Both the position numbers and the translations under genes were made by a program. Below are positions 16,587 through 23,969 of a stretch of DNA of 58,427 bases, piece by piece (the first letter of the stretch is position 1; each line of letters opens with the position of its first letter). Source of the DNA: Bacteroidota bacterium (lineage in GTDB: Bacteria; Bacteroidota; Bacteroidia; Bacteroidales; VadinHA17); assembly GCA_011049175.1 (NCBI GenBank), contig DSCJ01000005.1:1-58427 (forward strand), in the 5' to 3' direction. Below the pieces are notes generated by a model. The model did no database searches. It saw only the letters and a list, made by a program, of their open reading frames with translations, and had not been told where the DNA came from.

Positions 16587-18308
16587 TTAGGACCGTTTCA
16601 GCAATTTTTTCAGTTCATTCCAGGGGCTGGTATTGATCACGTCGTCTTTTTCCAGCCAGCCCCGGCGGGCCTGTGCCACCCCGTATTGTATGTTGGCGAG
16701 CTGGCCGGTGGTGTGGGCATCGGTCGATATAGCCAGCTTCAGTCCCATTTCCCGGGCCATCAGAATATACCGGTCGTTGAGGTCGAGGCGGTCGGGGTTG
16801 GCATTTACCTCCAGAAAGCAACCCTGTTCCAGGGCTTCTTTCATGATCTTTTTCAGATCGATCTCATAAGGACTCCGTTCATTGATCAGCCGGCCGGTAG
16901 GATGTCCAAGAATGTTGAAGTAGGGATTCTCCATGGCCAGCAATACACGGTGGGTTTGCTGCTTTTTTGAAAGGTTCCGGTGATAATGGATGGAACAGAT
17001 CACCAGGTCGAGGTCTTTCAATACTTCGTCGGGCAGGTCGATGGAGCCGTCTTCCAGGATATCCGCCTCGATGGATTTGAGGATCCGGAATTTATTTATT
17101 TCTTCGTTCAGCCGGTCAATTTCTTCCATCTGTTCGCGGAGGCGCTTTTCATCCAGCCCATGTGCCATGGCCACTTTTTTCGAATGGTCGGTTATGGCCA
17201 GGTATTCGTACCCCTTTTCCCTGGCGGCAGAAGCCATTTCCCTGATGGAAAAACGGCCGTCGGTGGCATTGCTGTGGGTGTGCAGGTCGCCCCGGATATC
17301 GTTTTCCGTTATCAGGCCGGGAAGCTTGTTTTCCCTTGCGGCTTCGCATTCTCCGCGGCCTTCCCTCAGCTCGGGCTCGATGAACCGGAGCCCCAGCTTC
17401 CGGTATATTTTCTCCTCGGTTTCCGAAACCAGGTTTTTCTTGCCTTTGAAAAGGCCGTATTCGTTCAGTTTGAGGCCCTTTCCCCGGGCGATCTTCCGCA
17501 GGGCAACGCTGTGCTCCTTCGACCCCGTGAAATACAACAGGGCCGATCCGTACGATTTTTTTTCGACCAGCCTGAGATCGACCTGCATGCCGCTTTTCAG
17601 CCTCACCGACAATTTTGTTTTTCCCGATGCCAGCACATCGGCAGTTTCTTCATAGTTTTCCAGGTGTTTCATCAATGGTTCCGGCTTATCCCCCGTAGCC
17701 AGGATATCGATATCGCCCACGGTTTCCTTTCTCCTGCGGTAGCTTCCGGCCACCACCACCTTATCCGCTTTATCCGACAGGTGTTCCAGCAGGGGTGCCA
17801 CAATTTCTTCGGCCTCGACCAGTTTGCAGCGGCCCGAACCTCCTTTTTCCGAATATTCTTCGATTTCCTTCAAAATGTTTTTCACCGTCTTTTTGCCGAA
17901 ACCTTCCAGGCTGGCTATTTTCCCATCCTTTGCCGCTTTTTGCAGTTCATCGATCGAGGTGATATGCAGTTTGTCGTACAACAGTTTGGTGCGGCGCGGA
18001 CCCATCTGTTCCAGTTTCATGATGTTTGTAAGGGAAGAGGGAAGCTCTTTCTTCAGCTTTTCCAGTTGTTCGAGCTTTCCGGTCTCTGCCATTTCCACGA
18101 TTTTTTCCGCCAGGCTTTCCCCGATGCCGGGCAATTTTTCGATTTCCTCCGGGTTTCCGGCCAGTTCGGTAATATTCTTCGACAGGCCCGAGACGGTGCG
18201 GGCTGCATTGCGGTATGACCGGATGCGGAACTGGTTTTCATCTTTGATCTCCAGCAGGTCGGCTACCTCATTCAGGATAGCCGCAATCTGTTTGTTGGTA
18301 ACGGGCAT
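16587..18308 (-). CDS. polX: DNA polymerase X with PHP nuclease domain
   Basis: The 573-aa protein has the bacterial PolX architecture: N-terminal helix-hairpin-helix 8-kDa-like region (1-90, with LPGIGESLAEKI), a further HhH segment (LEGFGKKTVKNIL, near 135), the nucleotidyltransferase palm with AGSYRRRKETVGDIDILATG where D199 and D201 bind the metals, and a C-terminal PHP domain starting DLHTHSNATDG (D341, H343, H345) with later HPTGR and STDAH metal ligands. PolX fills gaps in base-excision repair and its PHP domain gives 3'-5' exonuclease and AP endonuclease activity. Length and motifs are normal. It lies convergent with GH65 and is followed upstream by DUF72 (34 bp), perhaps in one transcription unit. 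Confidence 0.95.
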   Translation of the reverse strand: MPVTNKQIAAILNEVADLLEIKDENQFRIRSYRNAARTVSGLSKNITELAGNPEEIEKLPGIGESLAEKIVEMAETGKLEQLEKLKKELPSSLTNIMKLEQMGPRRTKLLYDKLHITSIDELQKAAKDGKIASLEGFGKKTVKNILKEIEEYSEKGGSGRCKLVEAEEIVAPLLEHLSDKADKVVVAGSYRRRKETVGDIDILATGDKPEPLMKHLENYEETADVLASGKTKLSVRLKSGMQVDLRLVEKKSYGSALLYFTGSKEHSVALRKIARGKGLKLNEYGLFKGKKNLVSETEEKIYRKLGLRFIEPELREGRGECEAARENKLPGLITENDIRGDLHTHSNATDGRFSIREMASAAREKGYEYLAITDHSKKVAMAHGLDEKRLREQMEEIDRLNEEINKFRILKSIEADILEDGSIDLPDEVLKDLDLVICSIHYHRNLSKKQQTHRVLLAMENPYFNILGHPTGRLINERSPYEIDLKKIMKEALEQGCFLEVNANPDRLDLNDRYILMAREMGLKLAISTDAHTTGQLANIQYGVAQARRGWLEKDDVINTSPWNELKKLLKRS

Positions 18309-18342
18309 AGGGGTGAGTTTGCTGGCGGTTGGGCCGCCGGGT

Positions 18343-19083
18343 TTATTTTTCCATGAGAGAAATCAGGGTTTTTGCATTTTCTGCTGCATGGGCGTGTATG
18401 TCGTTGTTAAAGAAGGCGTACAGCGTTTCCAAACGGTGTTTCTTTTCCATCTGTGTCAGCTTTTTTTTCCAGTGTTCCAGTTCATTTTCCCCGTAAAAGT
18501 GGTCGTACCATTGGTTTGTCCCGTGAAAGCGCAGATAGGCCGTGGGGGCTGTTACGTGTACCTCTTCGGGAAGGTTGCCCGGAGCAGACAACATGCAGAA
18601 GGCCAGGCCCGAATTCCGCATCAGGTGGTATACCTTCGGGTCGAACCAGGAGAGATGGCGGAATTCGATCACATGAACGATCTGTTTGTCGATCAGTCCG
18701 GCGAAATGTTCCAGTTTGGGAAGGCTGCAATGCAGGTTTCCCGGAAGCTGCCACAGCACACAGGCCAGCTTGTCTTCCAGAGCATTGAGGGAGCGCTGGA
18801 AGGCATCCATCCGTTGTTTGAAAGCATTGTCGGCTTTCAGTTTTTTCATGTGGGTGAAAAAACGGTGAGCTTTCACGGCGAAGCGGAAATGGGCCGGTGT
18901 GCAGTTTTTCCATTTTGTTAGTTCTTTTTCCGATGGCATGTTGTAAAAGGTGTTGTTGATCTCCACCGCAGGGAAATGTTCCGCATAATATTCCAGCCAA
19001 CGGGAAGCGGGAAGGTCTTCGGGATAGAATTTTCCTTTCCAGTCTTTGTAATAAAAGCCGCTGCAACCGATATAATGCTTCAT
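18343..19083 (-). CDS. DUF72 family protein (YecE-like)
   Basis: ATG 19083 (MKHYIGCSGFYYKDW) is preferred since the family starts with an IGTSGWxYxxW strand; an upstream ATG at 19107 adds only eight atypical residues. The 246-aa protein is a TIM-barrel of the DUF72/YecE family: FYPEDLPASRWLEYYAEHFPAVEINNTFY at 25-55 (only key parts diagnostic), FRFAVKAHRFFTH, LACVLWQLPGNL, VIEFRHLSW, and AYLRFHG. The biochemical function of the family is not established. It is 34 bp upstream of polX on the same strand, so it is probably cotranscribed with it. No signal peptide. Confidence 0.88.
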   Translation of the reverse strand: MKHYIGCSGFYYKDWKGKFYPEDLPASRWLEYYAEHFPAVEINNTFYNMPSEKELTKWKNCTPAHFRFAVKAHRFFTHMKKLKADNAFKQRMDAFQRSLNALEDKLACVLWQLPGNLHCSLPKLEHFAGLIDKQIVHVIEFRHLSWFDPKVYHLMRNSGLAFCMLSAPGNLPEEVHVTAPTAYLRFHGTNQWYDHFYGENELEHWKKKLTQMEKKHRLETLYAFFNNDIHAHAAENAKTLISLMEK

Positions 19084-19175
19084 CGTTTTATCCTGCTTCC
19101 TGATCAAAGATACGGGAAAACAGGGACAGATGCCAGTAGGATGGTTTTGAGAAAAAATTTGTTATTTTGCATGCC

Positions 19176-19643
19176 ATGAACGCTGAACTGAATATTCTTT
19201 TGCATGTAGTGATTGCCTCGGTGCTGGGAGGACTGATCGGCCTGGAGAGGGAAAAGGTGGAGAAGCCCGCAGGGGTGCGCACGAACATGCTGGTAGGCGG
19301 GGCCGTAGCCATGCTGGTATCGCTGGGAAAGACCATTGTGGTGTATTTTCATGAATCCGGTTTGGGTGATTTCATCAGCGCCGACCCGGTGCGGATCATT
19401 CATGCCATCATTGTGGGGATCAGCTTTATCGGGGCCGGGATGGTGCTGCAGATCGCCGGTGAGCAGAAGATCAAATACCTAACCACGGCGGCCACCATTC
19501 TGTTTTCTACCGGTGTGGGCATCTCGGTGGCGCTGGATCAGTATATCCTGGCGGTGGGGGCCACCATTTTCATCCTGATCATCAATTATTTCCTGGCCAT
19601 GTTTACCAGGATGTTGCGGAAGAAAGGAAAGGACAGGGATTGA
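19176..19643 (+). CDS. MgtC/SapB family inner-membrane protein
   Basis: ATG 19176 (MNAELNILLHVV) is chosen over an in-frame TTG nine bases upstream. The 155-aa protein has four hydrophobic segments and the MgtC-family signature GGLIGLEREKVEKPAGVRTNMLVGGAVA (key residues G-x3-G-x2-R at the first loop and R-T-x-M/L at the second), followed by GISFIGAGMVL and TTAATILFSTGVGI. Family members lack the C-terminal soluble domain of true MgtC, as here; they are of unsettled function, some linked to Mg2+ limitation or ATP synthase control. It is transcribed divergently from the DUF72-polX pair. The stop abuts the stop of a decayed minus-strand gene with no space between them. Confidence 0.88.
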   Translation: MNAELNILLHVVIASVLGGLIGLEREKVEKPAGVRTNMLVGGAVAMLVSLGKTIVVYFHESGLGDFISADPVRIIHAIIVGISFIGAGMVLQIAGEQKIKYLTTAATILFSTGVGISVALDQYILAVGATIFILIINYFLAMFTRMLRKKGKDRD

Positions 19644-19871
19644 TTATTCCATTCCCACCAGCCGGGGACGGGTAAACGGCCAGTGGGTTTGTATGATCTT
19701 CCGTTTTCCGTCATTTTCCAGGCGGTATACTTCGGTACAGTTCCAGGCGCTGGGTTTATCGTCGGTCAATGAAATCAGGTTGAAAGTGAGCACGGCCATG
19801 CTGTCGGAGGCCTGTACCAGGGAGAGGATCATTTCGTAAAAGCTTGAACAGGTTCTTAAACTCTTTTCTTT
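19644..19871 (-). pseudogene. C-terminal fragment of a SnoaL/DUF4440-like protein
   Basis: An open frame of 75 codons bounded upstream by TGA at 19874-19872 contains DSMAVLTFNLISL, then WNCTEVYRLENDGKRKIIQTHWPFT, which is the C-terminal strand pair of the NTF2-like DUF4440/SnoaL fold (relatives have WNxTEVYRxxxxxWxIxHTHWS). Only the last half of the domain is present; the sequence N-terminal to it is not recognisable. A short ATG at 19832 lies inside the domain, so this is most likely a gene remnant and not a functional gene. It ends against the MgtC-like stop. Confidence 0.6.
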
Positions 19872-20098
19872 TCATTTCCGATTCCCCGGATTATTCCCTG
19901 CTGCATGCAGGAATGTGGCATGATCGGCTGTTTCCGCCGGGGATGCCTGCGAAATCATTCCTTTGCCATAAAAACATACCGGCAAAACCGGTCGTGCGAT
20001 AGATGTATTTGGATACTCCCGGTTTGAACTATCCGGTGATGGCGCCGAGGGTCAGGAGCTGGGGTCAGCGGGGTGTGTATTTTGTTGTGATTACAGGG
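19872..20098. other. Intergenic region without recognised gene
   Basis: Together with the hairpin that follows, this forms a 275-bp non-coding gap between the SnoaL fragment and the beta-helix lipoprotein gene. No reading frame with family resemblance, RNA gene or promoter was seen; it may hold decayed upstream parts of the SnoaL-like gene. Confidence 0.5.
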
Positions 20099-20138
20099 AA
20101 ACGCAGGGGCGACGGGTACGCATCACCCCTGCGTTTTT
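20099..20138. terminator. Hairpin, likely terminator and member of a small repeated hairpin family
   Basis: AAACGCAGGGG (20099-20109) and CCCCTGCGTTT (20126-20136) form an 11-bp perfect stem with a 16-nt loop, with a T-run on the plus strand and a short one on the minus strand. It lies 8 bp beyond the stop of the minus-strand beta-helix gene. A closely similar hairpin sits at 23928-23964 beyond the next glycosidase, with the loop sequence also conserved. Confidence 0.65.
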
Positions 20139-20146
20139 GATTTTAT

Positions 20147-21637
20147 TTAATTGTCGAAAAATACATTTGCTCCCTGGTAAGTATCGTCACCGTGTGTATT
20201 GTTTACATACTCATTATACGGTTCTGTTTCAGGCGGGTAGTTTATGCGGATCCATTCTGTCCCCTCACTGTTGGTAAGACTTTCCACATTGTTATACACA
20301 TAAATACCCCCGCCATATTTTTCAGCCCAATTATTCGAAAGGGTATTATCATATACTACGGCTTCTACAATGTTTCTCAGGTACATTCCCCCTCCGTTCG
20401 AAGCTCCGTAGCCGGTTGCTTCATTGCCGTAAATATAATTGTTGGTAATGGTAACATAGTTGTAATTCTGTCGAACATAAATCCCCCCTCCAAAACGATA
20501 TGCCTTGTTATTAATAATTTCGTTATTGTCGATGGTTGCCTCGGAAGAATAACTGATAATGATTCCTCCGCCACCATGATTCAGATTCCAGGCATAGTTC
20601 TCCGAAATGGTGTTGTTGGATATATCGGCTTTGCTGTTATAGGTTACTGAAATGGCGCCTCCTGTTCCACTTGAGGTGTTTTCTTCGCTTCCGGCACTGT
20701 TTCCCGAAATCGTGTTTCCGGTAATGACAGCTTCCGATTCATCGTAAACCACAATGGCGCCATTTTGTATTGCCGTATTATCGGTGATCACATTGTCGGT
20801 AATAACCGCGAATGAATTTTTACTGATGGTTATCCCTGCGGCAGAGTTATCGCCGCTCCCCGTGTTACCGGTAATGGTGTTGAAGGTAATTTCGGCCGCA
20901 GATACTGCGGTTACCTTGATCCCTCCGGTACCGAATTCTGTTGTATTATTTTCTATGGTATTATTCGAAATTACCGCAGAAGATTCATCGGTAGAGGTAC
21001 TGCCAATATGAATGACCCCATCAGCCCCCAGATGATCCTTGAAGATATTATTATCGATGGTAACAGAGGATTTATCAATGGCATAAACAGCGGCTCCCCG
21101 GCCGCCATCCGCTGAATTTCCTGCGAACACATTATTTTTTATTACAGGATTTGATTGATCACGGATGCAGATACCCCCGCCATACTGGGCAGTATTATTG
21201 ACGATCATATTGTTTTCGATCACGGGATTTGAGGTATTGGAAATGAATATACCGCCACCGTTTGATGTTCCGGCATCTCCGTTTCGTATGGTGAACCCGG
21301 TTAATACAGCCGATTCTGTTTCGCCGCTGTTCATCGTAACAACGGTTCCCTGATGGCGGCCATCAATAATGGTGGTTGCGATTACCTCAGGGTCACCAGG
21401 ATCGAAACTGCACACCATTACGTTTTTTCCTTTGAAGTCAATATTTTCTTCATAAATACCCGGCTGCACAAATATGGTGTCTCCGTCGGCAGAAGCATCA
21501 ATGGCAGCCTGTATGGATATAAAATCGCCAGGTACAACAAATGATGTTTTTTCATCACTTCCGTTTTCATCATCCTTCTGGCAGGATAAAACAAAAACAG
21601 ACCATAATGCCAGGGTACAGTAAATTAGCTTTTTCAT
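20147..21637 (-). CDS. Right-handed beta-helix repeat lipoprotein
   Basis: ATG 21637 gives MKKLIYCTLALWSVFVLSC with lipobox VLSC (Cys19), followed by a charged tether QKDDENGSDEK, so it is a surface or periplasmic lipoprotein of 496 aa. FISIQAAIDASADGDTIFVQPGIYEE is a classic DUF1565/pectin-lyase-like N-cap (only start residues given). Then 12-14 coils of the form VITDNVITDNTA / ISGNTISGNSA occupy residues 80-460. The region after 460 leaves the repeat (YPPETEPYNEYVN). No catalytic residues of polysaccharide lyases can be pointed to, so it may be a binding or structural protein. A hairpin terminator follows 8 bp after the stop. Confidence 0.85.
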   Translation of the reverse strand: MKKLIYCTLALWSVFVLSCQKDDENGSDEKTSFVVPGDFISIQAAIDASADGDTIFVQPGIYEENIDFKGKNVMVCSFDPGDPEVIATTIIDGRHQGTVVTMNSGETESAVLTGFTIRNGDAGTSNGGGIFISNTSNPVIENNMIVNNTAQYGGGICIRDQSNPVIKNNVFAGNSADGGRGAAVYAIDKSSVTIDNNIFKDHLGADGVIHIGSTSTDESSAVISNNTIENNTTEFGTGGIKVTAVSAAEITFNTITGNTGSGDNSAAGITISKNSFAVITDNVITDNTAIQNGAIVVYDESEAVITGNTISGNSAGSEENTSSGTGGAISVTYNSKADISNNTISENYAWNLNHGGGGIIISYSSEATIDNNEIINNKAYRFGGGIYVRQNYNYVTITNNYIYGNEATGYGASNGGGMYLRNIVEAVVYDNTLSNNWAEKYGGGIYVYNNVESLTNSEGTEWIRINYPPETEPYNEYVNNTHGDDTYQGANVFFDN

Positions 21638-21730
21638 GACATGCAATTTTAGTTACAGGACTTTGTCTGTCCCAAAGAAATGGATTTGTTACCATGAAAA
21701 ATTGGAAAAACGCGACAGGAGGGAAATTAC

Positions 21731-22618
21731 TTACAGGATCCCGGCAAAAAGGCCGTTGTATACATCCTCCTTTTTAAAATATTTTACCGGTGAACTTCCG
21801 GTAAATTCTTTAAACTCGTTGATCAGGTGAGACAGGTCGTAATAACACAGATAGAATGCAACATCCTGCAAATCCAGGTTCTTATTGTGCTTGATCAGGT
21901 GGTAGGCTATGTTGAAGCGAAATATCCTCTTCAGCATTTTTGGACTGATCCCAATATCTTCCATCATTCGGCGCTGCATGGTACTGCTGCTGACGCCCAT
22001 GATTTGTTCCGGCCTTCCGAAATTCCGGTTGATGTTGTCTTTCAGGTGGTTGATTGCGGCACATGTAACCGGATGAATCCCATTATTATTTTTTTGCAAT
22101 AATTTTCGCAGATGATTTTCAATAATCCCGATTCTCATTTTATCATTTATGGCCTCAGAAAGCTGTTCATACACTTCCTTTTGCATCTTCGGGTATATAT
22201 CATTCAGGCTGGTAGCCCTGTTGGTGAATTCTGAACTTTTTGTACGGAAAAGGGTCTTTAAAGTATATGGTTGAAGCTTGACACAAAGACTGTTGACATG
22301 GTTATGAAAGTGTAAATGAACGGATTGTGTGAGCTGTCCGGCAATAAGTGAATCGGTAGATACATCCGGCGCCCTTTCTCCCGGGGAACAAACAGAAACA
22401 ATATCGCCAAAGTGGAAAATGAGTTCGGGATAACCGGAAGGAGAAATTTTTGAACGCTTTGTGATTTTTTTCGCATCCTGTACTTTTACTATCCAATAAA
22501 ATTTGACAAAAAAGCGCAGGTCCGGGGCAGGACAGAAACACCTGATGCTGATATCATCCGAAGGGCTTACAATTTGTGGCTTATTAAATCTCGGGTCTCT
22601 TTGCAGAGGTTTTTCCAT
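21731..22618 (-). CDS. AraC family transcriptional regulator with DUF6597-like N-terminal domain
   Basis: The 295-aa protein has an N-terminal sensing domain (about 25-150) with the pattern CPAPDLRFFVKFYW, then SGYPELIFHFGD and SLIAGQLTQSVHL, typical of the DUF6597-type N-domain in Bacteroidota AraC proteins. The C-terminal DNA-binding domain (about 185-290) has two helix-turn-helix units: EQIMGVSSSTMQRRMMEDIGISPKM and LQDVAFYLCYYDLSHLINEFKEFTGSSPVKYF (key residues shown in part). The effector and targets are unknown. It stands 94 bp upstream of the beta-helix lipoprotein on the same strand, which may be its target. Upstream is a long gene-free region with repeats. Confidence 0.9.
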   Translation of the reverse strand: MEKPLQRDPRFNKPQIVSPSDDISIRCFCPAPDLRFFVKFYWIVKVQDAKKITKRSKISPSGYPELIFHFGDIVSVCSPGERAPDVSTDSLIAGQLTQSVHLHFHNHVNSLCVKLQPYTLKTLFRTKSSEFTNRATSLNDIYPKMQKEVYEQLSEAINDKMRIGIIENHLRKLLQKNNNGIHPVTCAAINHLKDNINRNFGRPEQIMGVSSSTMQRRMMEDIGISPKMLKRIFRFNIAYHLIKHNKNLDLQDVAFYLCYYDLSHLINEFKEFTGSSPVKYFKKEDVYNGLFAGIL

Positions 22619-22970
22619 AGTATGAATTTCATCCTGTCAGGCTACCACTCCTTGATCTTAGGTTACCGAGGAGCTGTACGCCTACTTTAACAAATTGTTA
22701 ATATACGATAATCCGTTGTATTTGGTATTTCAGCCTATTACATTATACTGTTTCAAACCGCCAAAGGTTCCATGCAGGTATGAATAAAACGTGTAATTAT
22801 TTGCAGGCAACTGTTCGGTCACTATGTCCTTAGATTCGCAAGTCTTTAGTTTAGTATAGAATTTAATATAATACAGTTATTCAATCAATGACAGAAAGAA
22901 AGCCATCACCTGTCAGGTAAAATAAAAATCCGCTCATGCAATTTACTCTTTGATATATTCACCACACCAG
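22619..22970. other. Intergenic region, AT-rich
   Basis: This AT-rich stretch lies between the AraC start codon and the first hairpin repeat. It must hold the AraC promoter on the minus strand, but no box could be assigned with confidence. No gene seen. Confidence 0.5.
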
Positions 22971-23217
22971 CCCCTCAGGCCGGATTCGTTTGCCGCCCCA
23001 TGGCGAACGACCTGCTTTTTTCAGAGATGAAAAAAGCAGGCAAAAAACCCTTTGTCTGCTGATGCTTTTATGGAAAAACTACGGCGGGGGAAGGCCTGCA
23101 GCGATCCAAACTCGTCCCTGACAGCGCTGCGCCTGTCAGGGACTCAGACAGGATCGCTGCACAGGCCATGGCGCATTTTCCCCCGCCTTGTTTTTCACAT
23201 AAAACCCTCAGAGGCCG
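22971..23217 (+). repeat. Dispersed hairpin repeat, full copy A
   Basis: Three successive inverted repeats form one unit. Hairpin 1 at 22988-23008 has arms GTTTGCC/GGCGAAC. Hairpin 2 at 23011-23040 has perfect 13-bp arms CCTGCTTTTTTCA/TGAAAAAAGCAGG. Hairpin 3 is a nested long stem at 23059-23211: CTGA/TCAG, TTTTATG/CATAAAA, AAAAAC/GTTTTT, GGCGGGGGAA/TTCCCCCGCC, GGCCTG+CAGCGATCC against its complement, and an inner TCCCTGACAG/CTGTCAGGGA with an 8-nt loop. The unit is repeated at 23303-23538 and 57785-58018. Short open frames inside differ between copies and are not credible genes. Confidence 0.9.
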
Positions 23218-23302
23218 GGACTTTTGGTGAAATACGCGGAAATACCGGTACTTTGCTCTGCAGAAACTGCCCGTTTTTCTTTGACGTATCCATCCCGCAT
23301 GC

Positions 23303-23538
23303 CGGTGTTTCGCTCCGTTCCCGAAACGGAGCGACCTGCTTTTTTGAGGGCAAAAAAGCATGCAAAAAACCCTTCGGCTGCTGATGCTTTTATGGAAAAA
23401 CTACGGCGGGGGAAGGCCTGCCGCGATCCAAACTCGCACCTGAAAGCGCTGTGCCTGTCAGGGACTCAGACAGGATCGCTGCGCAGGCCTTCCCACTTCT
23501 TCCCCCGCCTTGTTTTTCTCATAAAACCCTCAGAGGCC
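23303..23538 (+). repeat. Dispersed hairpin repeat, full copy B
   Basis: This copy lies directly after copy A in the same orientation. Its first hairpin differs in sequence (CGCTCCGTT/AACGGAGCG, 23311-23333) but not in position. Hairpin 2 is GCTTTTTTG/CAAAAAAGC (23338-23359). The long stem again has GGCGGGGGAA at 23405-23414 and TTCCCCCGCC at 23500-23509, and the same tail ending CCCTCAGAGGCC at 23538. The inner stem is partly degraded (GCACCTGAAAG against CTGTCAGG). Confidence 0.9.
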
Positions 23539-23776
23539 AATCCTTTTTAATTCATCCGGAAGGAAGAAGTTGTCTGGGAAAAATTCTTAACTGCAAAGGG
23601 AATTAGGTACATACGAAAGATGCTGAGCATATATCACTGAATACCTGCTTATTGAGTCTTTTGTGATTCCCTTAGGGTCCTTCGTGGTTAAAGTATTCCT
23701 GACTTTTTAGAAAACCCCTGTACGGATATATTTTTTTGGTATTGAATAGACTTGCGAATTTGAGGGGTTTCCCCAA

Positions 23777-23796
23777 CTACGTAGTATACTACGTAG
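23777..23796. promoter_or_regulatory. Perfect 20-bp palindrome
   Basis: CTACGTAGTATACTACGTAG reads identically on both strands with no spacer. It lies in gene-free DNA about 170 bp beyond the 3' end of the GH43 gene. It could be a protein-binding site or a mobile-element target site. No function is assigned. Confidence 0.5.
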
Positions 23797-23927
23797 CAGG
23801 TGAGATGAATAATGGATCAGGTAATCAGTGGAATAAATATTTCATATAAAAATATTAAAAACCTGTTATTCCTTCGTCCTGCCTCAGGCTGGGATCAGAT
23901 CTGCCCGGAGGCGGCCAATAGAACATG

Positions 23928-23964
23928 AAATGCAAAGGCGAAGGGCACATCAACCCTGCATTTT
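23928..23964. terminator. Hairpin related to that at 20099, possible terminator
   Basis: AAATGCA...GGG and CCCTGCATTTT form an imperfect stem just beyond the GH43 stop (minus strand). Sequence, including the loop GGCGAAGGGCACATCAA, aligns with the hairpin at 20099-20138 with a 2-nt gap, so the two are copies of one small element. Confidence 0.5.
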
Positions 23965-23969
23965 CCATT

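Larger units (their letters stand above)
23539..23969. other. Intergenic region after repeat copies
   Basis: No gene recognised. It contains a 20-bp perfect palindrome at 23777-23796 and a small hairpin at 23928-23964, listed separately. The remainder is unremarkable AT-rich DNA between the repeat pair and the 3' end of the GH43 gene. Confidence 0.5.

Noticed and set aside
16980-18218. Long plus-strand frame of 412 codons opposite polX
   Set aside because: It is an antisense shadow of polX, with phenylalanine- and glutamine-rich nonsense composition.
22971-23538. Tandem repeats A and B as a CRISPR array or integron attC sites
   Set aside because: Units are about 240 bp with long internal stems and only two in tandem; no cas or integrase gene is near, and spacer/attC core sites are lacking.
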